From CATQGW01 sp965262235 (GTDB taxonomy: Bacteria; Chloroflexota; Dehalococcoidia; Bin125), in NCBI GenBank assembly GCA_965262235.1, contig OZ253504.1:2480001-2544000 (forward strand): a stretch of DNA of 64,000 bases, read 5' to 3'. A program made the translations under genes and the position numbers. The notes beneath the pieces were generated by a model that worked only from the letters and a program-made list of their open reading frames with translations, was not told the origin of the DNA and ran no database searches. Numbering within the stretch: position 1 is the first letter of the stretch; every line of letters begins with the position of its first letter. Positions 26,229 to 37,181 of this stretch are shown here, piece by piece.

Positions 26229-28307
26229 ATGTCACAACATGTGCTCCGGCTTCTGTGCGCCGTATCAGTGTTGGCGTTGGCTGTCTTCAGTGTCGAAGTT
26301 GTGCACGCGCAGCCTGAAGGCACGCAGTTGGTGTTCCACGAAGTGCCCGAGGAGCAGGAGGCCCAGATTCGCGAGGAGTGGGACAACGTCGGCCAGTGGT
26401 TCTCCGAGGCGCATGGTCTGGAAGAGCCACAGTTTACGATGCATATCGGTTTGTCGTATGAAGCCGTCCGGCATCTGCTCGAGGATGGGCACGATGCTGA
26501 AGCTTGCCAGTGGGACACTCCAGACAGTTCTGTCGTGCTCTTTCCGTGCGAAGCCCGGCAGACCCTCCCCGAGCTCTATATCGCTTGGATAGGTATTGGT
26601 GGCCACTCTCAGGTTATCGAGGACGGCCACCGATTGTTTGGCCCGTGGTGGTTGGAATTGTCACTTCACGAATATCTGCATTCATCCTACGCAGCGTGGC
26701 TAGGCGGGAGTCTGGAGAGAGAACGGTATCGGCGCCAACTGGCAGTGCAAGAGGATGGGCAGTCGCTTCGAGAGCTGGAGACTGCCGATGCGTGGTACCG
26801 CGACCATGCAGCGTCGCGCCGTCTCGGGTGGCTGGCCATCGATTGGCTCGTTCAGCACGCCGGCGATACGTCAAATGTGGAATACATGACGAGTCGAGGC
26901 AAGTACCGGGATTGGAGCACCGCATTTGAAGCCGTCTTCGGATTGACCCCGGAGAGTTTCTATGAGCAGTTTGCCGTGGCTCGGCCGCAGATGACGCGTG
27001 TGGTCACAGGCGCCACCGAAGAGGAGGCAGACGCTACTCAGCGGGAGGGTCTTTGGCTCACGACAACACTGTACCCAGGGTTGAATGCGATCGGCTGGGT
27101 CGAGGCATTGACACCGACCGCATCGGTCTTCGCAGCCATCCCAGAAGCCGTGGCGATGTTCGCCTGGGACGCTGCTGATCAGCAGTGGCGGTTTGCCAGA
27201 AGAGGAGACACGGTGACCGGCCGCTTGGACGTCTTGCGACGGGGCATGGGCATTCTGTTGCGAGTGGCTGGCGACTCCTCGATCCAGTGGCTCCGGCGTG
27301 TTGCGCCGGTCCAACCCGCGTACTTGTCGGGTTCCGTAGAGTTGCAAACCGGTTGGAATCTCGTCGCCTGGGCAGGCTCGCCAGGTTCTCTACACGTTCT
27401 CCGAGGCGATTTCAACGAACTATGGCGATGGGACGAGTCGAGCCAGGAGTGGAGAATTGGGAAGTCCTACGCAACTGGTGGCCAATTTACCAGTGCGGAC
27501 ACACATGGCGAGGCGATCTGGATCAACATGGAACAATCGGGGCTCTGGAGACAGTCCCCGGCCGGTTGGTGGCCCGCAGAAGAGGCGAAACGCGACTGGA
27601 TCGCTTCCATTCGCTTTTGGGGAGATGTTGACGCGGCGGACCAGCGGGTGCTAGCCGATCGCGCCGCCGATGTATCGGACTACTTCAGTGTTCGGCTCGG
27701 GGCGAGCACAGCCCCGCAAGTGCATGCCGCTGTGGATGACACGGCTGCTGCGCTGATGTTTCGGGAGGTGAGGGGCGAAAGCGATGTTTCGCGCTGCGAT
27801 AACGCTGACATCAACGAGATTCTCATGAACCTAGCGTGTTTCGAAACCGAACAGCGCGTTGCTTTCTCGTTCGTGCATGAGTACTTTCACACGCTGCAGC
27901 GCGCCGAGTACAACGAGCGCTACTACACGCTAGAGGCGGAGAAGGACTCGGGGCCGCTCTGGCTTCTGGAGGGAGGAGCCAAGTACGCGGAAAACCGATA
28001 TCTCGATGATCGCGGGCTGGGCTCCTATGACGCCCAGCGGTCAGTGATGGTTCGTCATATGCTGGGAATGGATATGACCCTGCGCGAGTCCACGATCTAT
28101 GGATCCGTTGCTCCGTTCTTCCTCGGCATGCTGGCGTGGGAGCGGCTCGTCGAGAAGGCTGGCGACTTCTCGCTGCTCGGCTACTACCGCAACAGAGCGC
28201 TCCACGCGAATCCAGAGGCGGCCTTCGAAACAACCTTCGGGCTTACGCTGGAGGAGTTCTACGAGGAGTTCGAGGCCTGGCGCGCGGCCGGCTTTCCTCA
28301 TGAGTGA
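26229..28307 (+). CDS. Exported protein with two HEYxH metalloprotease-like halves
   Basis: A 692-residue protein with a clear signal peptide (hydrophobic residues 6-24, cleavage probably after VHA). Both halves have an HExxH motif: LSLHEYLHSSYA in the first and SFVHEYFHTLQRAEY in the second; only the second is followed by WLLEGGAKYAENRY, which supplies a plausible third zinc ligand (Glu), as in gluzincins. Each half ends with a related FGLTxExFYEQF/EEF segment, so the gene arose by internal duplication. Between them are two copies of a 60-residue beta-rich repeat (LNAIGWVEA... and WNLVAWAGSPG...). It is intact while its tandem neighbour is decayed. Likely a secreted zinc peptidase or an inactive wall-binding relative; substrate unknown. 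Confidence 0.78.
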   Translation: MSQHVLRLLCAVSVLALAVFSVEVVHAQPEGTQLVFHEVPEEQEAQIREEWDNVGQWFSEAHGLEEPQFTMHIGLSYEAVRHLLEDGHDAEACQWDTPDSSVVLFPCEARQTLPELYIAWIGIGGHSQVIEDGHRLFGPWWLELSLHEYLHSSYAAWLGGSLERERYRRQLAVQEDGQSLRELETADAWYRDHAASRRLGWLAIDWLVQHAGDTSNVEYMTSRGKYRDWSTAFEAVFGLTPESFYEQFAVARPQMTRVVTGATEEEADATQREGLWLTTTLYPGLNAIGWVEALTPTASVFAAIPEAVAMFAWDAADQQWRFARRGDTVTGRLDVLRRGMGILLRVAGDSSIQWLRRVAPVQPAYLSGSVELQTGWNLVAWAGSPGSLHVLRGDFNELWRWDESSQEWRIGKSYATGGQFTSADTHGEAIWINMEQSGLWRQSPAGWWPAEEAKRDWIASIRFWGDVDAADQRVLADRAADVSDYFSVRLGASTAPQVHAAVDDTAAALMFREVRGESDVSRCDNADINEILMNLACFETEQRVAFSFVHEYFHTLQRAEYNERYYTLEAEKDSGPLWLLEGGAKYAENRYLDDRGLGSYDAQRSVMVRHMLGMDMTLRESTIYGSVAPFFLGMLAWERLVEKAGDFSLLGYYRNRALHANPEAAFETTFGLTLEEFYEEFEAWRAAGFPHE

Positions 28308-28554
28308 AGGCATCTGCTCGCAGCCCCGGGGCTGAATACCATCGAGACTGGCCGCTGTGGCATTGCTGCTCAGGCCCCGGCCGATTGATCGACGCCCAGA
28401 GGGTGCCAGATGCAAGACGCCTGACCTCTCCACCACGACTCAACGGCTCGCCTGATCGGTAGGCCGAAACACACCCGCCAGACCCCGTCTGTCCCCCTGT
28501 GGGACCGTCGGGGTCTCCTTGTTTAACGACCCCAGTCCAGGGAAAGGACTCAAT

Positions 28555-30847
28555 GTGAACCTCGGCGAATTCATCGACACCTACAAGGATGCGATCACTC
28601 AGCGGGTGGTCGACTCCTACCCACCCCTCTAACGGCCCGCCTTGGACGGGCGACCGATGCCGCGCCTGCTGCGCACTCCTCTCGGAGCGCAAGCGGACGC
28701 CATCCGCGGCGCCGCGCTCTCGCTGGAACGGCAGCGCGGCACCACCGTGGTCGGCGAGATGGGCACTGGCAAGACGTTCATCGGCGCGACCGCCGCGCAT
28801 CTGGCGGGGTACCGCCGGGTGCTGGTGCTCTGCCCGCCTCACCTGACACGCAAGTGGAAGCGCGAGGTCGAGGAGACCATCCGCGCGGCCCGCGCCGTGA
28901 TCGTCAGCTCGATCAGCGACCTCGAACGCTTACGGTTCTTGACCGGAAACGCTCCGCTGTTCGGCGTCATGTCGCGCGAGCGGGCCAAGCTCTCCTACCG
29001 CTGGCGGCCGGTCACGGTCGAGCGCCTCGCGGTCTCCGAGGGCAAGCTCGTCCGCTCGGAGGAGATCGGCGACCCGGTCCGCATTCCGTACTGCCCGACT
29101 GCGGCGCGCAGGTCGTCGACCGCGACGGCGTGCCGCTGACCGCGGCCGAACTGGTTCGGCGCAAGCGCCGCTGCTCGGGTTGCGGCTCGCCGCTCTGGCA
29201 GGCCGATCCGTCAGGACCGAGGCGGTTCCCGCTGGCCGACTACGTCAAGCTCAGGATGCCCGGGTTCTTCGACCTGCTGATCGGCGACGAAGTCCACGAG
29301 TACCAGGGACGCGGCTCGGCCCAGGCCGCCGCCGACAGCCTTGCCGATGTCTGCGGCAAGTCGCTCAGCCTCTCGGGCACGCGGATGGGCGGTTACTCGT
29401 CCACGCTCTTCCATCTGCTCTACCGGTTCCCGCCCGAGATCCGCTTCGAATTCGGACGCTCCGAGGAGGCGCGCTGGATTCAGCGTTACGGCTTCCTTGA
29501 GCAAACGATGGGCAAGCCCGACGAAGACGGGCTAGAGAGCGGACGCCAGAGCCGGCGGCGCAAGTACCGCAAGGTCGTGCGGGAACGGCCCGGGCTCGCG
29601 CCCGGGGCCTTGTTCCACCTGATCGGGCACACTGTGTTCCTGCGGCTCTCCGACGTTGGCTCAGGCCTGCCGTGCTACGACGAGCAGGTCCCGCTCTCGT
29701 CGATGGAGACGGGGGAAGACAGCACGGGCTACTCGCAAAGTGTGGCCTGCGACGAAGTCGCGGGCACGCTTCGGGCGGGCGCTTGCGAGTGCTCTCGCTG
29801 CGGGCTCCAAGCGGCTCCTCGGCGCCTACCTGCAGTCGCTGCTGGCCTACCCCGACGGCTGCACGAGGGGCGAGACCGTGTTCGACCCTGAGACTGAAAA
29901 CATGCTCGTCCAGCTTCCACCGCTGGACGGCGACAAGCTCTATCCCAAGGAGCAGGCGCTGGTCGAGCTGGTCGCCCAAGAGCGGCTGGCGGGCCGCAGG
30001 GTGCTGGTCTACGCGACCCACACAGGCACACGCGATATCACCGGGCAGATGCAGGCGTTCCTCACCCGACACGGGTTCCGCTCTGCCGTGATGCAGGCCG
30101 ACCAGGTCGCGCCCGACAAGCGCGAGGCCTGGATGTGCTGACCTGCCACCCGCGCCTGGTCCAGACCGGGCTCGACCTGATCGACTTCCCGAACATCGTG
30201 TGGTTCGCGACCGACTACTCGGTCTACACCATGCGCCAGCATCGCGCCGCTCCTGGCGGATCGGCCAGACCGAGCCGGTCAAGGTCGTGTTCAGGGCTTA
30301 CCGCAGCACGCTGCAGGCCGACGCGCTCAAGCTGGTCGCGCGGAAGCTGCGGAGTTCGCGCGCGGTCGAGGGCGAACTGCCCGATGACGGCCTCGCCGCC
30401 TACGGCGGCGACTGCGGCGACGGCGGCGACGACGACCTGATGCTGCCCCTGGCTCGCAAGCTGGTCTCGGGCGAGCAAGACGCCGGTTCGGTCGAGTCGG
30501 TGTTCGAGCAGGCCCAGCGGGTCGCCGCGCAACCCGAACAGCGCTTAGTCGATGACGACTGGCGGCGACGTGGGCCAGAACCGGAGCCGCTGGTCGTGGC
30601 ATTGCCCACCGACCGCCGCGCCGAACCGCTGGTCGAGCTCGTTCCCTGCGGCGGCCACCACGGATTGCCGCGGCCGCAGCAGTCGCTGTTCACCTGGGCC
30701 GAGTTCATGCACGAGCAGCCTCAACCGTCGAAGCGGCGCGGCCGCAAGCCGCAACCGGGGTACCGGTCACTATTCGAATCGGCGCTGGAGCAGGAGCAGG
30801 GCGCAGCCCTCCCGGCATCAAGTGGGGGGCAGGCCGCCGCGGGATGA
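28555..30847 (+). pseudogene. SNF2/DEAD-like helicase of integrated element, several lesions
   Basis: The GTG at 28555 opens VNLGEFIDTYKDAITQRV, but an in-frame TAA at 28630-28632 follows SYPPL; the same frame continues with VVGEMGTGKTFIGATAAHL (P-loop) and VLVLCPPHLTRKW. Near 29100 the frame shifts to one with a Cys zinc-ribbon (CSGCGSPLW), LLIGDEVHEYQG (DEVH box) and KSLSLSGTRMGGYSS. Further shifts near 29810 and at 30130-30230, the latter with a deletion, separate VLVYATHTGTRDITGQMQ, LTCHPRLVQTGLDLIDFPN and SWRIGQTEPVKVVFRAY (motif VI). All helicase motifs occur in the right order, so this was one protein of about 760 residues. Not functional as read. Confidence 0.78.
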
Positions 30848-30903
30848 GCGAGCGGCGAGCGCGGACGGGAAGGTCATCGCCAGGTTGGCAGTGGCCTTCC
30901 CGC

Positions 30904-30926
30904 CGCCCCAGATGTGGGGCGCTTTT
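30904..30926 (+). terminator. Rho-independent terminator
   Basis: CGCCCCA (30904-30910), loop GATG, TGGGGCG (30915-30921), then CTTTTC. It stands 57 bp after the helicase stop and should end the plus-strand transcript of the element's replication/repair genes. Confidence 0.75.
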
Positions 30927-31212
30927 CTCGTGTCTGACAGAGCTTGCTGCAGTTGGCGTTCGTACTGCCGGTCTTGCGGCGCCGGGCCAGACAGCGCATC
31001 GAACCGCGATTCGCGTTCGGTTGCGGGGTCCATCGATTCGAAGCGGCCGGTCAACTCGGCAGCTGTTGGAGACGGTGCGTCCAAGCGCGGCGGGGGTTGG
31101 CTGGCCCCAGCGTGAGGTTCGTCACCCGGCCCCGCGATGCGGGGCAGTGGGCCGCCCCGGACCGCCGTTGGGATTCACATGGTCTCGCGCCGAGGACGTT
31201 CGCACGGCAGAG

Positions 31213-34200
31213 CTATTGGTCCGTATCGCCGTCCCCGGTCGCGCTGTCCTGTTCAGACATCAGCCCGCCGTCGGTCCCCGGCAAGGCCGGTACGCCGCCG
31301 TTGGCCGGACTCATCCAGAGGGAGTCGGAGAGGTCACGCTGCGAGCGCTCGGCGCAGTCGTCCATCACGGTGTGCGTGAACCGGCCGGTCCATAGCCAAC
31401 GGCCAACGGTCGCCGTGCGCCAGTTGAAGAAGCGTCGCGTCGGCTCGATCCGTTCGAGCTCCCCACATCCGGCGAACTGAAACTCGATGCTGGCGGTGGC
31501 GGACGCCTTGCGCCCGGAGATCTGGCCCAGCGTGCGATTCTCATCGCCGTCGTAGTCGGCGTAGACCGTGCTGCTGTCGTACCAGCGGCCGTCGACCATA
31601 TCGGCGGGCGTCAGGAAGCGTCTTTCGGGAAAGGGCATGATGCAATCGGCCGCGCCCTGCAGCTGTAGACAGGTCTCCACCCGGCCGTCGTCCAACAGCC
31701 GCGCCCGGATGCGCGCCTCGAACGGGTAATCGGGCAGGCGGACGTTGACGAACTGAGTCAACTCGATCCGCTGCACGGGTGTACTAGAATCAGCGACCCT
31801 CAGCGTCAGTTGACGCTCGCCCGCCGTGTTCGGGCACCATAGTCGACGCTGCCCGAGCCGGCGCCCGGTCGCTGCACCTCGGAGCCCGTGACCCGCACCT
31901 CGTACGGCGGCTGGCCGCCACTCAGTTCCCAGCCAATCTGGAGCGTCTTTCCCTTGTCGCAGCTCTGTGTCGCGTCGTCCAAGCTGAAATCAAGCGGCGG
32001 GTAGCTGACCGTCAGGCTCAAGCTGCCCGAGGCATCAAGATTCGGCACGACACTATCGGTCGCCGTGATCGTCCAGGAGTGGGTCCCGGTCGTGGCCGGA
32101 CAGTCAACCTCGGCGCTGCCTCGGCCCGTGCTCGCCTGCACGGCGCTCTCGCCGGGGATGCTGACTGTATAGGAGCCGCTGCCGCCGCTCAGCCGCCAGT
32201 CCACGCTCAGTTCCTCACCCACCTCGCAGCTCAGGCTGCGGTCGTCGAGCCGGAACGAGATCGGCGCCCCCACCGTGATCGGGACGGTCCCGCTGACAGC
32301 CTGCGCGGGGTCGCTGCTGTCTGAGACGTTGAGCGTCAGCCGCCGTGAGCCGAGTGTGGCGGGGCAATCGAGGCTGACCGCGCCCTCGAGGTCGTCGAAC
32401 GACTCGCCGCCCACCGTGTAGGGCGCCGTCCCGCCCTGTACCTCCCAGTCGACCGGCACCACATCCGCTCGGCCCCGCACGCAGTACGCGGCGCTCGTGC
32501 TCGCGTTGACCAGCATCAGCGGCGCGACCGCAGCCAACGTCTCGTCAGTGTCGAAGGCCCAGTCCGAGCGGCGCGTCTCGCCTTCCAGCGTCTGCACAGC
32601 GCGGACGCAGAAGCGGTACTCGGTCTCCGGCTGATCCAGGCTGACCGGAGTCGAGGTCGCCGTGACCGTTCGACGGGACTCGGCGCCATCGCAATCGCTG
32701 GCCGTGACCGCTTTCCACTCATATGCGGTGGCGTGGGTGACTGCGCCCCAGCTGAGCGAAGCGCTATCGCTGGTCAGGTCGGTGGCCGCAACGGTTGTCG
32801 GCGCCGCTAAGCTGGTCCAATCCGTCACCGCGGCCCGGGCCGAGGACCCCTGCGCATTGCGCGCCCGCACGCAGAGCTTGTGCCGCGCGCCACGCTCGGA
32901 CGCGGGGATCGTGAATATGTGTTCGAAGCGCACTCCGAGCGGCGGCAGGCCTTCAGCGACCTGATGCTCGACCGTCGCCTCCGCGCACGCCGCCGAGGCT
33001 GCCACCCGAACCGCGCCGTACTCGACGGCCTTCATGACCAGGCCCCAGCGCAGGGTGATTGCGTATTCGCTCCGGCTTGGATCCTCGAACACCGGCGACA
33101 ACAGCAGCTTCAATTCGGAGAAATCGGACCGCACGCCGTCTCGGACCGAAGCCACACCGAGTCTGTGGGCAGTATCGCGGGTGAATCCGTCGCTGCTGAT
33201 GAACGTGTAGTTGCTGACGCTTCCTAATGATGAATTGACGATGGCGCCGTCGAGTCGCACGGCATAATCGGCCACGCCCTCAACGTTGGTCCAGTGCAGC
33301 GTCGCTGACGTATCGGAAACGTTGTCAACGGTCAGGTTGGTCGGCTTGGGCGGTTCACCGGGCACTCGGGAAAGCCACTCCTGCGCGCGCCGACATATCC
33401 GCGCACGTCGAGTCCCGCGAACGTGCACACGGGCCCAATCCTGACTTCCCCCGACCAGTCGGAGTACTCAGACCTCGCCCGCTTCGTGTACGCACGTACT
33501 TTGACCTGGTATAAAGCCTGATAGCTTAGATCGGGGATTGTGACACGATCTTCAAATTTGTCTACTACTTCAACCGGGAGAAAAGCCTCGGGAAACGGAC
33601 GAAACGGAACACGTTCCTCCGCGCCCTTGAACGTGTAGTCGAACCACACTGCTGCTGTCGGCTTAGACACGATGATACTATTGCCAGCCGCTACGACTGT
33701 GGGTGGTGATGGCTTCGCCAGCTCGATTGGTTCGCGCGACGGAAGGCTGCCGATCTTGATAACGAATCCTTGACCGTTATGTTCTACATCCTCCGGGAAG
33801 GTGCCGTCGCTGCCCCTGCTGTTGCGGAATGAAACCGGCTCAACTTCCTCGAGCCAGTCCAGCATGACGTTCGGGTCCGGCGTCATCATTGACTGAAGCA
33901 CGCGTAATTCGCCGCCTTCCCAACCATCTGGCCTTATGTCGTGGTCCAATAGGAATCCGGGATCTTCATGATGTGCTGCAATAACTACCCAGTAACCATA
34001 GCCTCCGACATCCCCGCCTAGCGGATCGTGTGTCAGGCCGTTGTCATCGGATGAAAAGTAGCGAAGGTGGTGTCGGGTTTCTAGGAGGCAATGGTCTTCG
34101 TTCGGCTGTAGTCCAGTCGATTTCGCCCAATTCCACTCCGCCGAATCCTCAGATGCCGTGTTCCTCATCGCAATGTACTGGTTGGTGTCGCTAACTTGGC

Positions 34201-35208
34201 CGATCACTGGAGGAGAAAAGTCCAGGACACAGTCTCCTTGCCAGCGGTATTGATCCGATGGCAAGCGCGTATGATCCGCGAATGCGTTCCTGACATTCTC
34301 TCTTTTCGCCTGGCCCCAGAGCACGAACTGGGTTGGGTCCTCCTCCGTGATGCCGATGTGGCCGGTCTCGTTGCCCTCCGTTCCGTACGTGTACTAGGAA
34401 AAGCTGATGCCGTCGCCGTGTCGGGTCAATGCCACGTACGGGACATCCATGACGATGGGTACGATGATTGCAAAGTCGATAGCCTCCAGGCGCGCGATCT
34501 GCGTATCCAAAGCCGCGAGCGCGTCCAGCGTCGACTGTGTCTGCTCATCAGTCCGTCGAGTGGCGTCATCGCTCGCTCCTGCCGCGTCGAGCGTTGCCTG
34601 CAGCGCCGAGCGCCAGGCCCTGGCCGATGCCAGTTCCGCATTGATCATGTCCGTTTGGACGGACACAGGGACCGGGACGCTGGCTATGCCTTCCTGTGTT
34701 TCAGTGGGAGGCTCACTGATGCTGGCCGCGACCGTCTGACCCTCGCTCCAGTTGAAACGCTCGTCGTCCCACTGGTAGGCGTACCCGGCAGCGGGGGGGG
34801 GTGGGTGGCATCGACCAGCCGGAAGCTGCGCTCACCGATCTGTAGCTCGTAGTAGTCGGGCAGTTCGTGGCTGAGCATCACGTGCACGCTCGACGCACCC
34901 TCTTGGTCGATCAGCATGCCCAGCAGCGATACGCGGACGCTCTGACCGCGCCAATCGAAGTGGGTCGGCGACAGTTGGCCGTAGCCGTCGCTGAGCACGT
35001 TGTAACCGTAGATCTGGCCGCCGACCCGCAGGTGGGTCACCATCCGCTGGTCGTCGTCGGCATAGCCCACGGTCAACGTCCCCGACCAGATGATCTGACG
35101 CTCAGGCTCGCCCTCCTCGCCGACGTCGGCCGAGGCCACAGCCCAACTGCAGGCCACGGCCAGCAATGCCTCGATCAGACTCCACCTGAGCCATCGAGCG
35201 CCTGTCAC
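31213..35208 (-). pseudogene. Very large exported fibronectin-III/Ig-like protein, broken
   Basis: One ancestral gene of about 1,330 codons. It begins at GTG 35208 (GGTGGAG upstream) with a signal peptide (LIEALLAVACSWAVASADV) and a WSGTLTVG...FDWRGQSV...LPDYYELQIG domain common in such surface proteins. A run of nine G at about 34791-34799 shifts the frame to a coiled-coil stretch (ARAWRSALQATLDAAGASDD). An in-frame TAG at 34394-34396 follows GDGISFS; the frame goes on YTYGTEGNETGHIGITEEDP. Near 33400 another shift leads to fibronectin-III repeats (PTNLTVDNVSDTSATLHW), Ig-like repeats ending in CPATxGxxxxT, and a last shift near 31836 leads to the C-terminal domain (31776-31213). Two close copies of CPAT-type repeats confirm the intended frame. 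A surface or adhesion role is likely from the family. Confidence 0.75.
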
Positions 35209-35733
35209 CTGGTCAGCTCCACCCTTCCGTCGCACCCCTGGTCCGTCCGGACCGGTATTGGTATACCATTCTCCGTGCACAGACAAGGCCGAAGGCGCAG
35301 GTCGCGCATGCGTCTTCGGCCCCTCCCTGGTCAAACGCCCGGAGCCGCGCCGAAGTTCCCCCGTGGCGGCGAGAATCATGAGGCAGGACGGCGATGGCGC
35401 ATGGCGCTCTCGCTCGGCCGTGGATGATGTCGTTTGCCTCCGGCGACCAGAGAGTCCCGTCAGGGCTCGTCGCCGAATCACGTGGCCGCAACGATGCCTT
35501 GACCGACGAAGCGTGCAGACCAGCCGCGTCGACCTCCGTGGAAGGGCGAACCATTCCTACAGCGGTGGGCCGGACCAGCTCGCCGTCCTCTACTCGCGAG
35601 CGATCGCCATTGCCGCCGCGCGGGCGGCGCCTACGTCCGCATGCCGATCATGGCTTCCAGCGGGGCTGGCGGCAGGCGGCCGACGCGATGCTCTGGCGGC
35701 GCCGTGTGCTCCCGAACGGCAAGAGCATCAGTG
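35209..35733. other. No gene recognised
   Basis: About 525 bp between the fibronectin-III gene start and the end of the membrane gene. Plus-strand frames across it (for example from 35258) are Arg/Ser-rich shadows without motifs. The promoter of the fibronectin-III gene should lie here. Confidence 0.4.
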
Positions 35734-36486
35734 TCAACAGGCTGTAAAGGCAAGCGTTCCGAGTAGCGCCAGCGCCAGCATGATTACGCCACTCCAGACC
35801 GCAAAGCGCAGCGAATGGGAGGGAGCGTGCGTCTCAGTGCCAGTCCGCGCCCGGGCCCGCAGCCAGAGTGCGCCCCCGGCCCAGACGAACATCGCGAAAG
35901 AGCTGGCAAAGATCAGGCCGGCAGCATATGATCGTTCCCATATCACGCGTTCGGGCATGCACTCGGGAACGAACGAGTAACCGATGACGGCGAACAGCGC
36001 AGGTCCGGCAATCATCCCAGCCAATGTTGCGGTGACTCGAGGCAAGAGCGGCAGCCAGACCCAGGTGAAGCCCGCCAGGAGCACGAGGCCCAGCCAGCGC
36101 AGCCAGCCAAACTCAAGCAGCGACCCGAACGCTGCCTGCGGTGACATCCAGGTCCACACCAGATACGCGACCAATCCGAACAGCGAGGCCGCCATCAGCA
36201 GCGGGAACATGGGCCCGACGCGGCTCGCGCGGAGCGCCAGGATCCGGTCCACGCCGAAGCGCAGTCTGCTGGCGGCGACCGCCGTGAGGGGGACGATCGC
36301 TAACTCAATACCCGGCAGTCTCGCCTCAGTCCAGTCGTAGAGGCGACGAGTGTGGAGGAGGTTGTCTATGCCGTTCGCCATCAGCCCGCCGAACCACCAC
36401 ATGACCGCCGCCAGCAACACCAGCAGCACGACCCAGCCAAGAGCCTCAACCGCTCGTCCAGCCGCGCCGTCGCTCCCTGTCGTCAT
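35734..36486 (-). CDS. Polytopic membrane protein, unknown family
   Basis: 250 residues from the ATG at 36486, preceded by GAGGAGGG. About six hydrophobic segments are visible, for example WVVLLVLLAAVMWWFGGLMA, MFPLLMAASLFGLVAYLVW, LGLVLLAGFTWVWLPLLPR and the last at the C-terminus (VWSGVIMLALALLGTLAF). No transport or enzyme motif recognised. A partial copy of the same gene lies just upstream at 36725. It is possibly co-transcribed with the LRR protein further upstream, but more than 600 bp separate them. Confidence 0.65.
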   Translation of the reverse strand: MTTGSDGAAGRAVEALGWVVLLVLLAAVMWWFGGLMANGIDNLLHTRRLYDWTEARLPGIELAIVPLTAVAASRLRFGVDRILALRASRVGPMFPLLMAASLFGLVAYLVWTWMSPQAAFGSLLEFGWLRWLGLVLLAGFTWVWLPLLPRVTATLAGMIAGPALFAVIGYSFVPECMPERVIWERSYAAGLIFASSFAMFVWAGGALWLRARARTGTETHAPSHSLRFAVWSGVIMLALALLGTLAFTAC

Positions 36487-36724
36487 CAAGCTTCCCTCCT
36501 CGCGGCAGCGGCCTTCAGCATGCACTGCCGTCCAGCGTGGCCAGCGGTCCCTCAGTTGACCCGACTTGATTCCGCCTCCGGGTCCACGTCTTCACCTTCC
36601 AGTCTCAGGATACGGAGCGGCAGACCGCTTGCGATCGCCTCGCCCGGCCCACTCAGGGTCTCGCCCCGCGCCGGTGCGAACGGCTAGGCTCGTTGTCCCC
36701 TCCCGGAGTGCTGGGGAATCGGTT

Positions 36725-37140
36725 TCAACAAGCGGTGTAGATGATCGTTACCAATAGCGCCGTACCCAGCATGATTGCGCCAGTCCAGACCGCGCGGCTC
36801 AGCCTGCTTGCGCCCGGAAGCCACACGAGCGTGCCCAGAAGGGCGAAAAAGCTGGCCGCCGCCCCCATCCATCGGATCCTGGCGCGTATACCGGCATCGA
36901 CGAGCCAAAGAACGAATAGCCAACGGTGGCAACAAGGACGGGACCAGCGATCATCCCGGCCAACGTCGCCGTGACGCGAGGGAAGTGGGGCAGCCAGATG
37001 CACATGAACGCCGCCGTGGGCGCGCCGCTCAGCGTCCGCATCTGAGCACGAACTCCAAGCCTGCCGGGAGCACATTGCTCGCGTCGGCCAAGCTGTAGCG
37101 CAACCGTCCATTCTCACCTGCGGCGGCCGGCACGGTCAGG
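36725..37140 (-). pseudogene. Chimeric remnant: putative-Ig tail fused to membrane-protein tail
   Basis: The 3' part repeats the membrane gene at 35734: IWLPHFPRVTATLAGMIAGP matches VWLPLLPRVTATLAGMIAGP, and the end SRAVWTGAIMLGTALLVT matches the end of that protein, though in another frame. The 5' part repeats the putative-Ig tail of the LRR gene at 37182: ENGRLRYSLADASNVLPAGL and RTLSGAPTAA, compared with GNGRLRYSLADADGALPAGL and RTLSGTPTAA. So pieces of two different genes have been joined and then frameshifted. Confidence 0.75.
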
Positions 37141-37181
37141 GGCTTGCGCGCTTCGTACGGCGCGTGGTATTGGGTCGCCGC

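Noticed and set aside
35208..35240. Possible second attachment site (GGTGGAGCTG matches the tRNA-Ala 3' end)
   Set aside because: Only about 10 bases match and they serve as ribosome binding site of the fibronectin-III gene; too short for an att repeat.
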